From Anaeromicropila populeti (GTDB lineage: Bacteria > Bacillota > Clostridia > Lachnospirales > Lachnospiraceae): a stretch of DNA of 64,000 bases. Numbering within the stretch: position 1 is the stretch's first letter; every line of letters begins with the position of its first letter. Below the pieces are notes generated by a model that had not been told where the DNA came from, did not search any database, and saw nothing but the letters and a program-made list of their open reading frames with translations. Below are positions 18,262 to 27,421 of this stretch, in pieces. The position numbers and the translations under genes are program-made. Location of the stretch: positions 28,530 to 92,529 of the forward strand of contig NZ_FOYZ01000004.1 of NCBI RefSeq assembly GCF_900112775.1, read 5' to 3'.

Positions 18262-18675
18262 TTAATCAACTGTATCTGAAACGCGCTGGGATTGTTTCAG
18301 ACACTGTGGGCAAGTGCCGTAAAAATAAGTAGTGTGGCCTACAATCTTACCAGCAAAGTTTGCACTTGCTAAAACATTAACGTGCTCCATATCAGGTAAA
18401 TCTAAATCACTAACCTGGTGACAGCTTGTGCAGACAAAATGATAATGTGGGTTTGTATTTCCGTCAAAATGATCGGAGCCATCATCACAAGAAATTTTAA
18501 GAATTTCACCTTGCTCCACAAGAAAATTTAAATTGCGATAAACGGTACCAAGGCTTATGTTAGGGTGGTCAGTACGCAATTCTTCATAAATCGTGGCGGC
18601 TGTAGGGTGAGAGGTTGTTTGTGCCAAATAGCTTTTAATAGCTTCACGTTGTCTGCTAAATTTAATCACAGCCAT
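18262..18675 (-). CDS. perR: Fur-family peroxide regulator, PerR-like
   Basis: 137 residues. N-terminal winged helix (HPTAATIYEELR...ISLGTVYRNLNFLVEQGEI), then the metal-binding dimer domain with HFDGNTNPHYHF and two CxxC zinc motifs, CTSC and CPQC. Family type (PerR, Fur, Zur) cannot be proved from motifs alone, but the neighbour is rubrerythrin, a classic PerR target in clostridia. Own promoter at 18716-18744 with a dyad over the start of transcription, suggesting autoregulation. Confidence 0.8.
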   Translation of the reverse strand: MAVIKFSRQREAIKSYLAQTTSHPTAATIYEELRTDHPNISLGTVYRNLNFLVEQGEILKISCDDGSDHFDGNTNPHYHFVCTSCHQVSDLDLPDMEHVNVLASANFAGKIVGHTTYFYGTCPQCLKQSQRVSDTVD

Positions 18676-18715
18676 AAGAATCCTCCTTTAAATATAAAAA
18701 TAGTATCTATTACTA

Positions 18716-18744
18716 ATTTTATCTGATAAAAAAAGAAATGTCAA
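18716..18744 (-). promoter_or_regulatory. perR promoter with overlapping dyad
   Basis: Minus strand TTGACA (18739-18744), 17-bp spacer, TAAAAT (18716-18721), followed at once by TAGTA-atага-like spacing TACTA, a dyad near 18700-18716 that shares TAGTAAT with the one before rubrerythrin. Confidence 0.6.
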
Positions 18745-18752
18745 TATACAGA

Positions 18753-18800
18753 AGGGGCTGACGCAGTTATGATTTTTCAATCATTAGTGCGTCAGCCCCT
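18753..18800 (-). terminator. Hairpin terminator of the hydCBA operon
   Basis: Perfect 13-bp stem AGGGGCTGACGCA / TGCGTCAGCCCCT with an inner ATGATT/AATCAT stem, starting about 25 bp past the hydA stop. The T-tract on the minus strand is not immediate. Confidence 0.7.
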
Positions 18801-18824
18801 ATAAATAAATATTATTAAAATATA

Positions 18825-20522
18825 TTAATGTTTGTAGTGAACATGTAAAAGCTCATGGGTTCTGTCTTTTAAGATAGGACCTTCATATAAATCGTGAATA
18901 ACAGGGTTATCTTCACATAATTTAATTTGAGAAACGCTGTCAGATTTATATAAACCAGCAGTACGCTGCTCTTTCTCTGGTCTATGGCTGAATGGCTGGC
19001 CAGCACCAGCAATACAACCTCCAGGACAAGCCATAACCTCAACAAAATCAAAATGTTCTTCGCCAGATTCAATTACTTCTAATAGCTTTTCAGCATTTCC
19101 AAGGCCACTTACAACGGCAAGACGTACAACTTTGTCACCAAGCGGAACTTCTGCAACTTTAATACTTTCAAATCCACGAATGCCTAAATACTCAATTTCC
19201 TTTAAGCTAGTTGGTGATTTATCAGCAACAACTCGACGAAGAGCTGCTTCCGTAACACCACCTGTAGCACCAAAAATAACACCTGAGCCTGAAGAAATAG
19301 AAAATGGCATATTAGGAGCCTGTGGTTCCAGATTATTAAACTGAATACCAATTTCTTTAATCATACGGATTAATTCTGTTGTAGTTAAAACATAATCTAC
19401 ATCTGCAACGTCGTTGCGTATAAATTCTTCACGAGCTGCCTCTGATTTCTTTGCAGCACATGGCATAATAGCAACAGAAACAGTAGAAACGCCTTCTTTT
19501 TCATCCTGCTCTTTATAATATTCCTTTAATACTGCACCGAACATTTCCATAGGAGATTTGCAAGAGGAGATGTAAGGCAAAATTTCTGGGTGCTGAGTCT
19601 CAGCATAGCGAATCCAAGCTGGACAGCAGGAAGTAAACAATGGGTATTTACCAGGACCTTTTTCAAGTGTTTCAAGTAATTCGTTTGTTTCTTCCATAAT
19701 AGTTAAATCAGCACCAATAGAGGTATCAAATACAATATCAAATCCTAGCATACGCATAGCAGCAAAAATACGGCCAATGGAGTTTTTGCCTGGATTTAAA
19801 CCAAATTCTTCTCCCAACGCAACACGAACAGCTGGGGCAACCTGAGCAACCACACGTTTCTTTGGATCATAAATAGCTTTCCAAACATCCTTTAAGTTGC
19901 TGGCTACGGTAATAGCACCTGTAGGGCACACAGCAGCACATTGACCACAGTTTACGCAGTTTGTTTCAGCAAGCTTTTTATTAAATGCAGGGCTGACAAT
20001 CATATTAGCTCCACGATGCGCGAAATCAATAGCACCAACGTTTTGTACTTCCTGGCACATACGAACGCAGTCACCACAAAGAATACATTTAGATGGATCG
20101 CGGACAATTGACTTTGAAGAGTCATCAATTTCACGAACCGTATGTTCATCTTTAAAGCGGACCTGAGTCAGTCCATATCTTCCAGCAAGCTCCTGCAACC
20201 TGCACTTTCCATTCTTTTCACAGGTTGTACAATCGCTGCAATGAGCAGCAAGTAACAATTCCAAAATCATTTTACGATGTTGGTGAAGCTTTGGAGTATT
20301 GGTTTTAATCTCCATCTTATCTCTTGGTGGTGTAGAACAGGATGCAATAATTCCACCCCACTTATCTTCTACAACGCACATTCTACAGGCACCATATATA
20401 GATAGGTCAGAATAGTAGCAAAAAGTAGGTAAGTGAATTCCAGCTTTTTTAACAACCTGTAATATATTTTTTTCATTATCAAAATCTACTCTATTACCAT
20501 CAATAATCATGTACTTAGACAT
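18825..20522 (-). CDS. hydA: [FeFe] hydrogenase catalytic subunit of NADH-linked trimeric enzyme
   Basis: 565 residues. Order: N-terminal [2Fe-2S] domain (Cys35, Cys46, Cys49, Cys62), His/Cys [4Fe-4S] site (HCSDCTTCEKNGKC), two [4Fe-4S] ferredoxin motifs (CILCGDCVRMC and CVNCGQCAAVCPTG), then the H-cluster domain with TSCCPAW near 297, MPCAAKKSE and MACPGGC, and a small-subunit-like C terminus. These are the group A residues of active hydrogenases. Last gene of hydC-hydB-hydA; such HydABC complexes interconvert H2 with NADH and reduced ferredoxin by electron bifurcation in the cytoplasm. Confidence 0.93.
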   Translation of the reverse strand: MSKYMIIDGNRVDFDNEKNILQVVKKAGIHLPTFCYYSDLSIYGACRMCVVEDKWGGIIASCSTPPRDKMEIKTNTPKLHQHRKMILELLLAAHCSDCTTCEKNGKCRLQELAGRYGLTQVRFKDEHTVREIDDSSKSIVRDPSKCILCGDCVRMCQEVQNVGAIDFAHRGANMIVSPAFNKKLAETNCVNCGQCAAVCPTGAITVASNLKDVWKAIYDPKKRVVAQVAPAVRVALGEEFGLNPGKNSIGRIFAAMRMLGFDIVFDTSIGADLTIMEETNELLETLEKGPGKYPLFTSCCPAWIRYAETQHPEILPYISSCKSPMEMFGAVLKEYYKEQDEKEGVSTVSVAIMPCAAKKSEAAREEFIRNDVADVDYVLTTTELIRMIKEIGIQFNNLEPQAPNMPFSISSGSGVIFGATGGVTEAALRRVVADKSPTSLKEIEYLGIRGFESIKVAEVPLGDKVVRLAVVSGLGNAEKLLEVIESGEEHFDFVEVMACPGGCIAGAGQPFSHRPEKEQRTAGLYKSDSVSQIKLCEDNPVIHDLYEGPILKDRTHELLHVHYKH

Positions 20523-20564
20523 TTTTGTAAATTCTCCTTTCCAGTGTTCACTATCACCAGCTGA

Positions 20565-22460
20565 CTATACTTCTTTAATCGCATTAAAATTACATCCCTC
20601 TTTACAAGCACCGCACTTAATACATTTGGCAGTATCAATTACATGAGGCTGCTTTACAGCTCCAGAAATGGCACCAACTGGACATAATCTTGCACACTTC
20701 GTACAACCCTTACAAAGTTCAGGGTCGATTTGAAGAGAAATAAGAGCCTTGCATTGACCAGCTGGACATTTCTTATCTACAACATGGGCAATGTATTCAT
20801 CTCTAAAATATTTTAATGTACTGATTACTGGGGAAGCTGCTGTTTTACCTAAACCACATAAAGCAGTTGCAGAAATCGTTTCTGCCAATTCTTCAAGTAA
20901 ATCAATATGCTCTAATGTTCCACGACCTTCTACAATGTCATTTAATAATTCAAGCATTCTTTTTGTACCTTCACGGCAAGGTACACATTTTCCACAAGAT
21001 TCATTCTGGGTAAAGTTCATAAAGAAACGGGCAACTTCAACCATGCAGCTCTTGTCATTCATAACAACCAGTCCGCCAGAACCAATCATGGCTCCTACTT
21101 TCTTTAAAGAGTCAAAGTCCAGTTTCATATCTAAGTGATTTTCAGTTGGACTGGTAACTAAACAGCCGCCAGAAGGTCCACCGATTTGCACCGCTTTAAA
21201 ATCGCCGCCTTTTACACCGCCACCTACATCAAAAATAACTTCTCTTAACGTTGTTCCCATTGGAACTTCAATTAATCCGGTGTTACATACGTTACCTGTT
21301 AAGGCGAATGCCTTTGTACCGTGATTTTTTTCTGGACCATATTGTCTGTACCAGTCAGAACCATTTAAAATGATTGGAGGTACGTTACAATATGTTTCAA
21401 CATTATTTAATACTGTTGGCTTTTCAAATAATCCTTTTTCTACTGTTCTAGGTGGTTTTACTCGTGGCATACCACGATTACCTTCAATTGATGCAGTTAA
21501 GGCACTACCTTCACCACAAACAAAGGCACCAGCACCCTGGCTGATTTTCAGTTCAAAGTCAAAACCAGAATTTAAAATGTTTTTACCTAAAAGACCACGG
21601 GCTTCTGCTTTGTCAATAGCTGTCTGTAAACGGGATACTGCTAAAGGATACTCTGCACGAACATAAATATATCCATAATGAGCCTTTGTAGCAATACCAG
21701 CAATAATCATACCCTCAATTACTCTGTGAGGATCGCCCTCCATCATGCTTCGATCCATAAAAGCACCTGGATCGCCTTCATCACCATTACATACAATATA
21801 TTTAACCTCAGAATCCTGACTTAAAACTTGAGACCATTTCTTTCCTGTTGGGAAACCACCGCCTCCACGTCCACGTAAACTGGATTCAGAAATTTCAGTA
21901 ACAATTTCTTCCGGAGTCATATCAAACAAGGCTTTTGCAACTGCACTGTATCCGCCAACTGCAATATACTCTTTAATAGATTCTGCATTAATTTGTCCAC
22001 AATGTTCTAAAGCAACACGAGTCTGCTGTTTATAAAAAGGAATTTCATCCTGCTTATCATAAGCGGCACCTTCTGCATCATGGTAAACCAGACGATCAAT
22101 TACCTCGTTATTTACAATACTTTTTTCAATTATTTCTTCACAGTCTTCCACTTTTACTTTGATGTATAACCATCCCATTGGCTCAATGCGAAGTAATGGA
22201 CCCATTTCGCAAAAGCCATGGCAGCCACTTTTTTTCACGCCTACGGATTCATCATGTGGCTCTTTTTCCAAGACAAGAGAACAGTTAATTCCGCGCTCAT
22301 CCATTATTTCTTTTAGTCTAGCATATATGTTAAGAGAACCACCTGCTACACAGCCTGTACCAGCACAGATTAAAATCTGTTTTTTCTGACTATCCAGTGA
22401 TTCTTTGAATTGTGTACGCATCATTTCAAGATCTTTGCGTGTATTAATCCTAGTTGCCAT
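20565..22460 (-). CDS. hydB: NADH-binding flavoprotein subunit of trimeric hydrogenase (NuoF-like)
   Basis: 631 residues from ATG 22460; AAAGGAGG lies eight bases upstream, whereas the upstream ATG in the same frame sits inside that site. An N-terminal thioredoxin-like [2Fe-2S] domain (CAGTGC...GCHGFCEMGP) precedes the NuoF core with GRGGGGFPTGKKW (FMN/NADH) and CNGDEGDPGAFMDR. The N3-type [4Fe-4S] site (CGKCVPCREG) follows, and the C terminus has two extra [4Fe-4S] ferredoxin motifs (CKGCTKCARLCP and CIKCGACKEGC). Overlaps the end of hydC by 11 bp. The extra clusters are typical of bifurcating HydB proteins. Confidence 0.93.
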   Translation of the reverse strand: MATRINTRKDLEMMRTQFKESLDSQKKQILICAGTGCVAGGSLNIYARLKEIMDERGINCSLVLEKEPHDESVGVKKSGCHGFCEMGPLLRIEPMGWLYIKVKVEDCEEIIEKSIVNNEVIDRLVYHDAEGAAYDKQDEIPFYKQQTRVALEHCGQINAESIKEYIAVGGYSAVAKALFDMTPEEIVTEISESSLRGRGGGGFPTGKKWSQVLSQDSEVKYIVCNGDEGDPGAFMDRSMMEGDPHRVIEGMIIAGIATKAHYGYIYVRAEYPLAVSRLQTAIDKAEARGLLGKNILNSGFDFELKISQGAGAFVCGEGSALTASIEGNRGMPRVKPPRTVEKGLFEKPTVLNNVETYCNVPPIILNGSDWYRQYGPEKNHGTKAFALTGNVCNTGLIEVPMGTTLREVIFDVGGGVKGGDFKAVQIGGPSGGCLVTSPTENHLDMKLDFDSLKKVGAMIGSGGLVVMNDKSCMVEVARFFMNFTQNESCGKCVPCREGTKRMLELLNDIVEGRGTLEHIDLLEELAETISATALCGLGKTAASPVISTLKYFRDEYIAHVVDKKCPAGQCKALISLQIDPELCKGCTKCARLCPVGAISGAVKQPHVIDTAKCIKCGACKEGCNFNAIKEV

Positions 22461-22938
22461 TAGCTGCATCCTCCTTTAACTGGTTTACTAATTCTCTTGC
22501 CTTTTCAGGTGTCATGCTTGCATATACTTTGTCGTTTACTGTACATACAGGCGCTAATCCACAGGCACCCAGACAGGAAACAGTTTCCACTGTAAAAAGC
22601 ATGTCATCTGTTGTTGGTTTGGAAGCAGACACATTTAAAACCTTTCTGAATTCCTCTAATATAGGAATTGATTTTCTAACGTGGCAGGCAGTTCCATCAC
22701 ATACTTTAATGACAAATTTCCCCTTTGGTTCAAGAGAAAAATTTTCATAGAAGGTAGCAACACCATAAATTTTAGCCTCACTTACTTTTATGGCTTTTGC
22801 TACATAAGCAAGAACAGCTTCAGGAAGATAGCGATATTCCTTTTGTATTTCCTGCATTATGGCAATAATGGAGGATTTGTTGTACTCATATTTTTTCAAA
22901 ATCACGTCAATCTTTTCGATTTCATTTTGCGCTAACAT
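22450..22938 (-). CDS. hydC: NuoE-like [2Fe-2S] subunit of trimeric hydrogenase
   Basis: 162 residues, ATG with AAGGAG upstream. Thioredoxin-fold [2Fe-2S] protein of the 24-kDa NuoE family; the four ligands are in CDGTACHV and CLGACGLAP. First gene of the operon. It electrically links HydB to HydA in HydABC complexes. Confidence 0.92.
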   Translation of the reverse strand: MLAQNEIEKIDVILKKYEYNKSSIIAIMQEIQKEYRYLPEAVLAYVAKAIKVSEAKIYGVATFYENFSLEPKGKFVIKVCDGTACHVRKSIPILEEFRKVLNVSASKPTTDDMLFTVETVSCLGACGLAPVCTVNDKVYASMTPEKARELVNQLKEDAANGN

Positions 22939-23377
22939 ATAGTTCTCCTTTCTTATGTGTCAAGCGACTACTTATATATACCTTAAATGATAAAAAATGT
23001 AACATTTGTAACACTTGTGACAAATTTTTATCAAAAAAACTTAGTGATTATATATTATCATTAATCATATGTTAAATCAAGGAAATGTTACGAAAATGTC
23101 GTACTAAAATACTGGAAATGATCTGTATAAATTAGCCTGTTTAAATAAAAATACAAACTGACAGGTTATAAGGAAAAGCAGACGCGTATTGTATGCAATA
23201 AAATACAACAGAAAAGCCATTCTTTCGTTGAAAAATACAATAAAACAAGTTATAATATGCATTAGTCAAAAATTTCACATTCTTAATATTGAGAAAAATT
23301 TATTGTTATATCAAGTAATCGTAATTTAGTATAAATTATTTCATAATAAAGTATATGCATAGCTAGGAGGAGTTTAT
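22939..23377. other. Divergent regulatory region between hydCBA and the second hydrogenase gene
   Basis: About 440 bp without a gene. On the minus strand a hydC promoter is likely: GTTACA, 17-bp spacer, TATATA, with the -10 near 22975. At 23005-23024 is the dyad TTTGTAAC-actt-GTGACAAA (7 of 8 positions symmetric), reminiscent of Rex operators (TTGTTAA-N4-TTAACAA) though not a full match. The plus-strand promoter is listed separately. Confidence 0.5.
23228..23256 (+). promoter_or_regulatory. Promoter of the group-B-like hydrogenase gene
   Basis: TTGAAA, 17-bp spacer, TATAAT; predicts a leader of about 115 bases before the ATG at 23378. No clear leader structure was seen. Confidence 0.65.
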
Positions 23378-24835
23378 ATGTTAGAAAAAGATGCTACAAT
23401 AGGTAACGTCAAACATGAGGTACTTTATAAGGTTGCAAAGCTGGCATTTGCAGCGGAGCTTAAGGAGAAGGAAGAACAGATTCCATTTGATATTATTCCT
23501 GGTCCACAGGCAAACTTTCGATGCTGCATATACAGAGAAAGAGAGATTATCAGGGAGAGAGTGCGTCTGGCTCAGGGCAAGCCAGCTGGCTCAAATAGTA
23601 ATAATAAAAATACGGTTCAGGTTATTAAATCAGCATGTGAAGGATGTCCAATAACCAGGTTTGTTGTCACAGACAACTGTCAGAAATGTATGAGTAAAAA
23701 ATGTCAGCAGGCATGTCATTTTAACGCAATTACTATGCTGAGAGACCGGGCATTTATTGATCCTCAAAATTGTAAAGAGTGCGGAATGTGTGCAAAGGCA
23801 TGCCCTTATAATGCAATTGCGGATCTGATGCGTCCTTGTAAGAGAAGTTGTCCAGTAGATGCAATTTCTATGGATGAGAATCACATTGTTGTAATTGATG
23901 AAGAAAAATGTATCCGCTGTGGAGCTTGTATTAAAGATTGTCCATTTGGTGCAATTGCAGATCGATCTTCCATGGTAGATGTAATTAATGAAATTAATAT
24001 GGGCAAAAAAGTATATGCCATGATAGCACCAGCAGGGGAAGGACAGTTTGGAAGCCACGTTTCTATGGGTGTTTTAGCAGAAGCATGTAAAAGTCTTGGA
24101 TTTGAAGAGATGTATGAAGTAGCGCTAGGTGGAGATATGGTAGCAGACAGCGAAGCGGCAGAGTGGGCAGAAGCATATAAGGAAGGTAAAAAAATGACAA
24201 CCTCCTGCTGTCCTGCTTTTGTAAACATGATACAAAAGCATTTTCCACAGGTTTATGAAAATATGTCAACAACTATTTCTCCTATGGCAGCAGTACATCG
24301 GTATATCCGAAGTATGGAACCAGAAGCAGTTACAGTATTTATTGGTCCATGCATTGCGAAAAAAAGTGAGGTATGTACAAGCCAGGGGAAGGATAATGCG
24401 GATTATGCATTAACCTTTGAAGAACTATATGCTATGCTGAAGGCAAAGGATGTCAATCTTTCCAGCTTTGGAAGCAACAGACAGCAGGCAAGTATTTATG
24501 GAAAACGTTTTGCTAATGCAGGTGGTGTAACCAATGCCGTTTTGAAGGCACTGGAGGAACAAGGAGAAAGTACAGATATAAAGGTACGTCAGTGTAATGG
24601 AGCTATGGAATGTAAGAAGGCTTTGGCACTGCTGAAAAATGGAAAGCTTCCAGAAGATTTTATCGAAGGCATGATTTGTGAAGGCGGCTGCGTAAATGGT
24701 CCAGGAAGTATTAAAAGAGAACTTCAGGCAAAGAAGGATCGTGAAAAATTGCTATTGGCAGCAGACGGAAGAGGAATTGAAGAAAATCTGAATAAGTTTG
24801 AAGCCGAAAAGATATCTATGCACAGAAAAGAGTAG
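23378..24835 (+). CDS. [FeFe] hydrogenase-like iron-sulfur protein (group B type)
   Basis: 485 residues, ATG after AGGAGGAG. The N-terminal 80 residues are a helical region seen with this type. Four or so [4Fe-4S] motifs follow (CQKC...CQQAC, CKECGMCAKACP, CKRSCP, CIRCGACIKDCP), then the H-cluster domain: TSCCPAF near 275, GPCIAKKSE near 322 and MICEGGC near 434. The GPC in place of MPC and the domain layout place it with group B enzymes (such as C. pasteurianum CpIII) and not group A. It is presumably a hydrogenase or a redox sensor; the physiological role of this group is unclear. Lone gene, divergent from hydCBA, ended by a terminator. Confidence 0.85.
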   Translation: MLEKDATIGNVKHEVLYKVAKLAFAAELKEKEEQIPFDIIPGPQANFRCCIYREREIIRERVRLAQGKPAGSNSNNKNTVQVIKSACEGCPITRFVVTDNCQKCMSKKCQQACHFNAITMLRDRAFIDPQNCKECGMCAKACPYNAIADLMRPCKRSCPVDAISMDENHIVVIDEEKCIRCGACIKDCPFGAIADRSSMVDVINEINMGKKVYAMIAPAGEGQFGSHVSMGVLAEACKSLGFEEMYEVALGGDMVADSEAAEWAEAYKEGKKMTTSCCPAFVNMIQKHFPQVYENMSTTISPMAAVHRYIRSMEPEAVTVFIGPCIAKKSEVCTSQGKDNADYALTFEELYAMLKAKDVNLSSFGSNRQQASIYGKRFANAGGVTNAVLKALEEQGESTDIKVRQCNGAMECKKALALLKNGKLPEDFIEGMICEGGCVNGPGSIKRELQAKKDREKLLLAADGRGIEENLNKFEAEKISMHRKE

Positions 24836-24860
24836 TCCTTTATAATAAATCATATAGATA

Positions 24861-24897
24861 AAAAACTGCGTTGTAAGAGTACAGCGCAGTTTTTTTA
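24861..24897 (+). terminator. Intrinsic terminator after the group-B-like hydrogenase
   Basis: AAACTGCG stem paired with CGCAGTTT, with a GT/AC extension, then a run of seven T. Confidence 0.85.
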
Positions 24898-24972
24898 ATA
24901 ATTAAAAGCCATATATTCTTGACTCGTAATGGGAAAAAACTTATAATAAAAGTAAGAAATGGGGGCGAAAAA

Positions 24973-26304
24973 ATGAAAAGAAGGTTAATTTTATTTTGTA
25001 TCATATGTGTAATTGGGAACTTCCTCAATGTTTTTGTTTGCAGAGCCAGTTCAATGGCAAAATCTATTGAAAAAATTGATTTTGTGCGGGTTGAAAATAT
25101 AAAGGACTGCCAGGAAGATTTTGAACTTCAGAATATTTACATAACAAGCAGTAAAAGTGCTTATGCAGAGTTTACGATACCACAGGATGGATTTGTGAAA
25201 ATTGTTACAAAAGCAAATACGATACGCCAATATGCAGAGGGAGTGACAACTTATCTTGGGGCTTCAACTATATTGTATCGGAATAAAAATTTTATTCAGC
25301 CAGTTGGAAAGGAAGTTATGGCAGGTCCTGATCAGGTTTCAGAAACGGAGGCAGTTGCATTAGAAAAAGGGACCTATTATATTCAATTTAAAATAAGCGA
25401 TGCAGTAGAGGAACTGGGTATTTATGGAATGTTACAGACAGCTGTGCTTTACCAAGATTGCAGTTCCAATGAAAGCGAAAGCATTTCTACCTTACATAAA
25501 AGAAATCAAATTACATTAGATAAAGCATTAAGTGGATTTATTTCAGATATTTCTCCAGTAGATTATTACGAATTTACTGTTTCTAGAAGAACACCAGTTA
25601 AAATAGGTTACTGGACAAACCAGGAAGGAACTACCCAGATAGAGCTTTTTGATACTTCAAATAATAAAATAGCAGACGGCAGTTTTACAGGAGGAATGGA
25701 GTGGTTTGAAGTTGAAAAATATGTGGAAAAGGGAACCTATTACTTTAAAATTTCTTCAACAGCAAGAGGAAAATCAGAAGTTAGAGTTATGAAACAAAAG
25801 TATGATTTGACTCTTTCCTACAAGAAACCAATAATATATGTTAATACAAAAACAGAATATAAGGAAATCAGATATTTAAAAGGAAATTTTTATACGACTG
25901 ACGTGGCAGCAACAGCCTGGGACAATGGAACAGTACTGGGAAAAGGCAAGAATAGTTTTGCAGTAAATAAAGCTGGGTATTATACAGTGCGGATCACGGA
26001 TTATACAGGAAAAATGTTTCAAACAGCAATTTATGTTTCAGATGTGGATAATGTGAAGCCAAAAGCACCTGTTGTTTCATATTGTAAAGCAGGTCAATAT
26101 TACGTGAAGGGAAAAGCTGAGGCAGGCGCAACGGTATATTTAAAAATAAACAATAGCAGTCATTTATATTCTGCAAAAGCATCTTCTAAGGGAGTTTATA
26201 AGGTTAAAATTAATTATTACTTATTTAAAGGAGATGTTATTCAGGTTTATGCAGTAGATAAGGCTGGAAATAAGGGACGGACATGTAAAGTAATCATAAA
26301 GTAA
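24973..26304 (+). CDS. Exported surface protein with PPC-like repeats and a C-terminal Ig-like domain
   Basis: 443 residues from ATG 24973 (GGGGGCG ribosome site). Signal peptide at 1-26. Two segments look like bacterial pre-peptidase C-terminal (PPC) beta-domains, one around 70-160 and one around 190-285 (DYYEFTVSRRTPVKI...VEKGTYYFKI). A third beta region follows, and the last 85 residues resemble a bacterial Ig-like (Big_6) module (KPKAPVVSYCKAGQYYVKGKAEAGATVYLKI is typical in pattern, split here by positions 355-385). No sorting motif or catalytic residues seen. Only 41 bp before the exporter adaptor gene, so it may be the first gene of that operon and a substrate or partner of it. Confidence 0.65.
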   Translation: MKRRLILFCIICVIGNFLNVFVCRASSMAKSIEKIDFVRVENIKDCQEDFELQNIYITSSKSAYAEFTIPQDGFVKIVTKANTIRQYAEGVTTYLGASTILYRNKNFIQPVGKEVMAGPDQVSETEAVALEKGTYYIQFKISDAVEELGIYGMLQTAVLYQDCSSNESESISTLHKRNQITLDKALSGFISDISPVDYYEFTVSRRTPVKIGYWTNQEGTTQIELFDTSNNKIADGSFTGGMEWFEVEKYVEKGTYYFKISSTARGKSEVRVMKQKYDLTLSYKKPIIYVNTKTEYKEIRYLKGNFYTTDVAATAWDNGTVLGKGKNSFAVNKAGYYTVRITDYTGKMFQTAIYVSDVDNVKPKAPVVSYCKAGQYYVKGKAEAGATVYLKINNSSHLYSAKASSKGVYKVKINYYLFKGDVIQVYAVDKAGNKGRTCKVIIK

Positions 26305-26345
26305 TCAGTTTTGTAATGGAATAGTATGTTCGGATAGGAGTAAGA

Positions 26346-27380
26346 ATGAGTGGGAAAATTAGAGGAAAGAGCCTCTTTGTTTTAGGAATGTGTATTTTTT
26401 TGACAGGCTGTGCGTTGCTGCCACCAGAGGAAAATGTCAGATATGTTTCAGCAGTTCCAGATAAAGAGGAAAATACATATGAGTATACTTTGGTAAAACA
26501 AGGGGATTTGAAAGAGCGAAAAGAAGTGGTTTGTACTTATAAAGCTGCTGAGCAAAAGACTCTTAGTTTTCATGTTAGCGCTATTGAATATGGAGAAGTA
26601 TATGTAAGAAAGGGAGAGAGTGTAGAAGAAGGAGAGGTTCTTGCGGTATTAAAAACAGAAGATTTGGATGAGAAGATGGAAAAATATCAAAGTCAGGTGC
26701 GGGATCTTGAATTAGAAAAGGATAAAACAGAGAAAATTTTTGAAATTGAAAAGAAAAAGTATAATTTAGGCGGTGCACAAAAGGAAACGTTAGAGGATTA
26801 TGAAAATGAGTTAAGAACTCTTAAAAAAAACATTAATCACTATAAAAATTATATAGAGGAGTGTACAAAAGAAAAAGAGGACAGACAGCTGATTGCTCCT
26901 ATGAATGGAATTGTAAGTAAAATTTTTGATTATACGGAAGGGAGTGTATCGGTAGCAGGAAAAGATTTTATTACATTATCCAGCGAGGAGAATGTTTTTA
27001 CAGCAAAAGTAAGTGAACAAGAAGAATTTCCCGTAGAAGAAATTTATGAAATGTGGGTCGGGGAAGAGAGTCATCGGGTTAAGGTAATGAGTAAAAAAAA
27101 TGAAAAGAGTTTATGGATTGTTACTTTTCAATTAATTGATCCTATATATAATATGGAAAACTTTCTTTATGGAAGTATATGGATAGAAAGAAACCAGCTA
27201 AAAAATGTTTTGTACGTAGAAGAAAAAGCAGTTTTTCGGTCTGGTGGAAAGAATTATGCGTATATTATGGGGCAGACAGGTGAGAAAGAAATAAGAATGT
27301 TAGATGTGGGAAAAACGGTAAATGGTTTTGTAGAAATCAAAAGTGGTCTTGAAAAAAATGAAAAGGTGATTTTAAGTTAA
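26346..27380 (+). CDS. HlyD/MacA-type membrane-fusion lipoprotein
   Basis: 344 residues. Signal peptide with lipobox LTGC (Cys about 23). A split lipoyl-like half (VSAIEYGEVYVRKGESVEEGEVL) leads into a coiled-coil hairpin (about 100-180, Lys/Glu-rich) and the second half (LIAPMNGIVSKIF), then a beta-barrel domain and a C-terminal membrane-proximal part. In Gram-positives such adaptors sit on the outer face of the membrane with MacB-like permeases. Second gene of the putative operon 24973-33966. Confidence 0.8.
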   Translation: MSGKIRGKSLFVLGMCIFLTGCALLPPEENVRYVSAVPDKEENTYEYTLVKQGDLKERKEVVCTYKAAEQKTLSFHVSAIEYGEVYVRKGESVEEGEVLAVLKTEDLDEKMEKYQSQVRDLELEKDKTEKIFEIEKKKYNLGGAQKETLEDYENELRTLKKNINHYKNYIEECTKEKEDRQLIAPMNGIVSKIFDYTEGSVSVAGKDFITLSSEENVFTAKVSEQEEFPVEEIYEMWVGEESHRVKVMSKKNEKSLWIVTFQLIDPIYNMENFLYGSIWIERNQLKNVLYVEEKAVFRSGGKNYAYIMGQTGEKEIRMLDVGKTVNGFVEIKSGLEKNEKVILS

Positions 27381-27421
27381 ATCATATTATGATGGGCGGA
27401 AAAAGAATAAGGATGATTAAG

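Noticed and set aside
23378-23654. Alternative reading of the hydrogenase-like gene as frameshifted
   Set aside because: The short overlapping frame at 23415-23654 lacks motifs, while the main frame is continuous with all cluster motifs in order.
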